Below, piece after piece: positions 15,130 through 15,492 of a DNA stretch of 15,492 nucleotides; position 1 is the stretch's first letter; the number at the start of each line of letters is the position of its first letter. The position numbers and the translations under genes are program-made. The stretch is from Georgenia sp. (GTDB lineage: Bacteria; Actinomycetota; Actinomycetes; Actinomycetales; Actinomycetaceae), in NCBI GenBank assembly GCA_027322565.1, contig DAHVRG010000057.1, forward strand, positions 1 to 15,492. The letters are read 5' to 3'. The notes under the pieces were generated by a model that made no database searches, was not told where the DNA came from, and saw only the letters and a program-made list of their open reading frames with translations.

Positions 15130-15185
15130 GCAGGTGCCGAGCCGGCGGGACGGGCGAGGGAAGGCACGAAGACACCCGACGGACC

Positions 15186-15492
15186 TCAGTGATCGCCGCG
15201 GGTCGACCGGGCCACCGCCGCGGCGACGGACCGGCGCCCGGTGCAGACGAGCAGGACCTGGTCCACCGGGAGCACGAGGTCGGGGCCGTCGCCGACCGCG
15301 ACGTCCGCGTCGGCAGCGACGAGGCGGTGTCCGGCGAGGTCCGCGTCGAAGTAGCCCAGGCGCCCGCGGGTGGCGTCCACGACGATGGCGAGCCGCTCCG
15401 GTGGGGCGACCGGCGCGAGGTTCAGGGCGTCGGTGATGTCGAGGCCGTGGATGACGTCGTGGGCCAGCGCCCCGGCCGCACCACCGCCGGGC
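15186..15492 (-). CDS. Maleylpyruvate isomerase/DinB-like mycothiol-dependent family protein (5' truncated)
   Basis: C-terminal 101 residues only; the start and N-terminal four-helix bundle lie beyond the window end. The visible part runs AAGALAHDVIHGLDITDALNL, then APPERLAIVVDA, FDADLAGHRLVAADADVAVGDGP and VDQVLLVCTGR. The HGLDI segment closes the helical DinB-type domain; its His, with the residue four before it (here also His), corresponds to the usual metal-ligand pair (Glu/Asp-x3-His in relatives). The FxxDLAGxRLxAxDxDxxxGxGP stretch and the LLVCTGR helix form the C-terminal domain typical of the mycothiol-dependent maleylpyruvate isomerase family in actinobacteria. Most members have unknown substrates, often mycothiol S-transfer. 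It ends at TGA 15188-15186, 56 bp upstream of the copy-2 promoter block, on the same strand as the 49-aa gene. Confidence 0.8.
   Translation of the reverse strand, partial: PGGGAAGALAHDVIHGLDITDALNLAPVAPPERLAIVVDATRGRLGYFDADLAGHRLVAADADVAVGDGPDLVLPVDQVLLVCTGRRSVAAAVARSTRGDH

Noticed and set aside
14930..15436. 168-codon plus-strand frame at the right edge
   Set aside because: It crosses two minus-strand genes and the copy-2 promoter; the translation is Arg/Gly/Pro-rich with no domain or RBS.

Overview
The window is about 73% G+C. It has GTG/ATG starts, strong Shine-Dalgarno sites, tightly packed and overlapping genes, and a partial gene for the mycothiol-dependent maleylpyruvate isomerase family. 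This points to a chromosomal segment of a high-GC actinobacterium, plausibly of the Micrococcales type; genus is not determinable by eye. I see no rRNA, tRNA, CRISPR, insertion sequence, phage gene or integration scar.

Left part (1-4126, + strand): the 3' end of a YghA-like short-chain dehydrogenase, a GH65 glycosyl hydrolase/phosphorylase and a DHA1-like MFS permease. Gaps of 10 and 32 bp make one transcript likely. A convergent gene (4148-4726, -) encodes a small NADP-binding protein of the F420-dependent NADP reductase fold. A 325-bp gap with no convincing gene follows, then a DUF2254 membrane protein (+). That gene is convergent with a P1B-type metal ATPase (6447-8354, -), with a hairpin in the 66-bp gap between them.

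Centre and right (8355-14863): a 288-bp divergent control region separates the ATPase from a four-gene + strand operon. The operon encodes a single-cysteine OsmC-like protein, a CzcO-like flavin monooxygenase/oxidoreductase, a second PHBH-type FAD monooxygenase, and a 1056-residue regulator (OmpR-type winged helix, BTAD, AAA/NTPase, TPR-like repeats, terminal CxxC). The last three genes overlap at their stop/start codons (TGATG and ATGA), so they are probably translationally coupled. The likely theme is peroxide or thiol redox chemistry combined with flavin-dependent oxygenation of an unknown substrate, controlled by an operon-encoded SARP-like ATPase.

Right edge: a 49-aa basic orphan protein (-) and the C-terminal part of a DinB/maleylpyruvate isomerase-family protein (-).

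The most notable signal is non-coding. A 33-nt promoter block upstream of osmC (8576-8608) recurs in inverse orientation at 15097-15129, upstream of the 49-aa gene. It has an identical 15-mer, identical internal spacing and a matching -10 (TARCGT). The same divergent region also holds a perfect GGGAC-N4-GTCCC palindrome, the core geometry of DosR/DevR boxes. Together these suggest a small stress or redox regulon containing the operon, the orphan peptide and possibly the metal ATPase.
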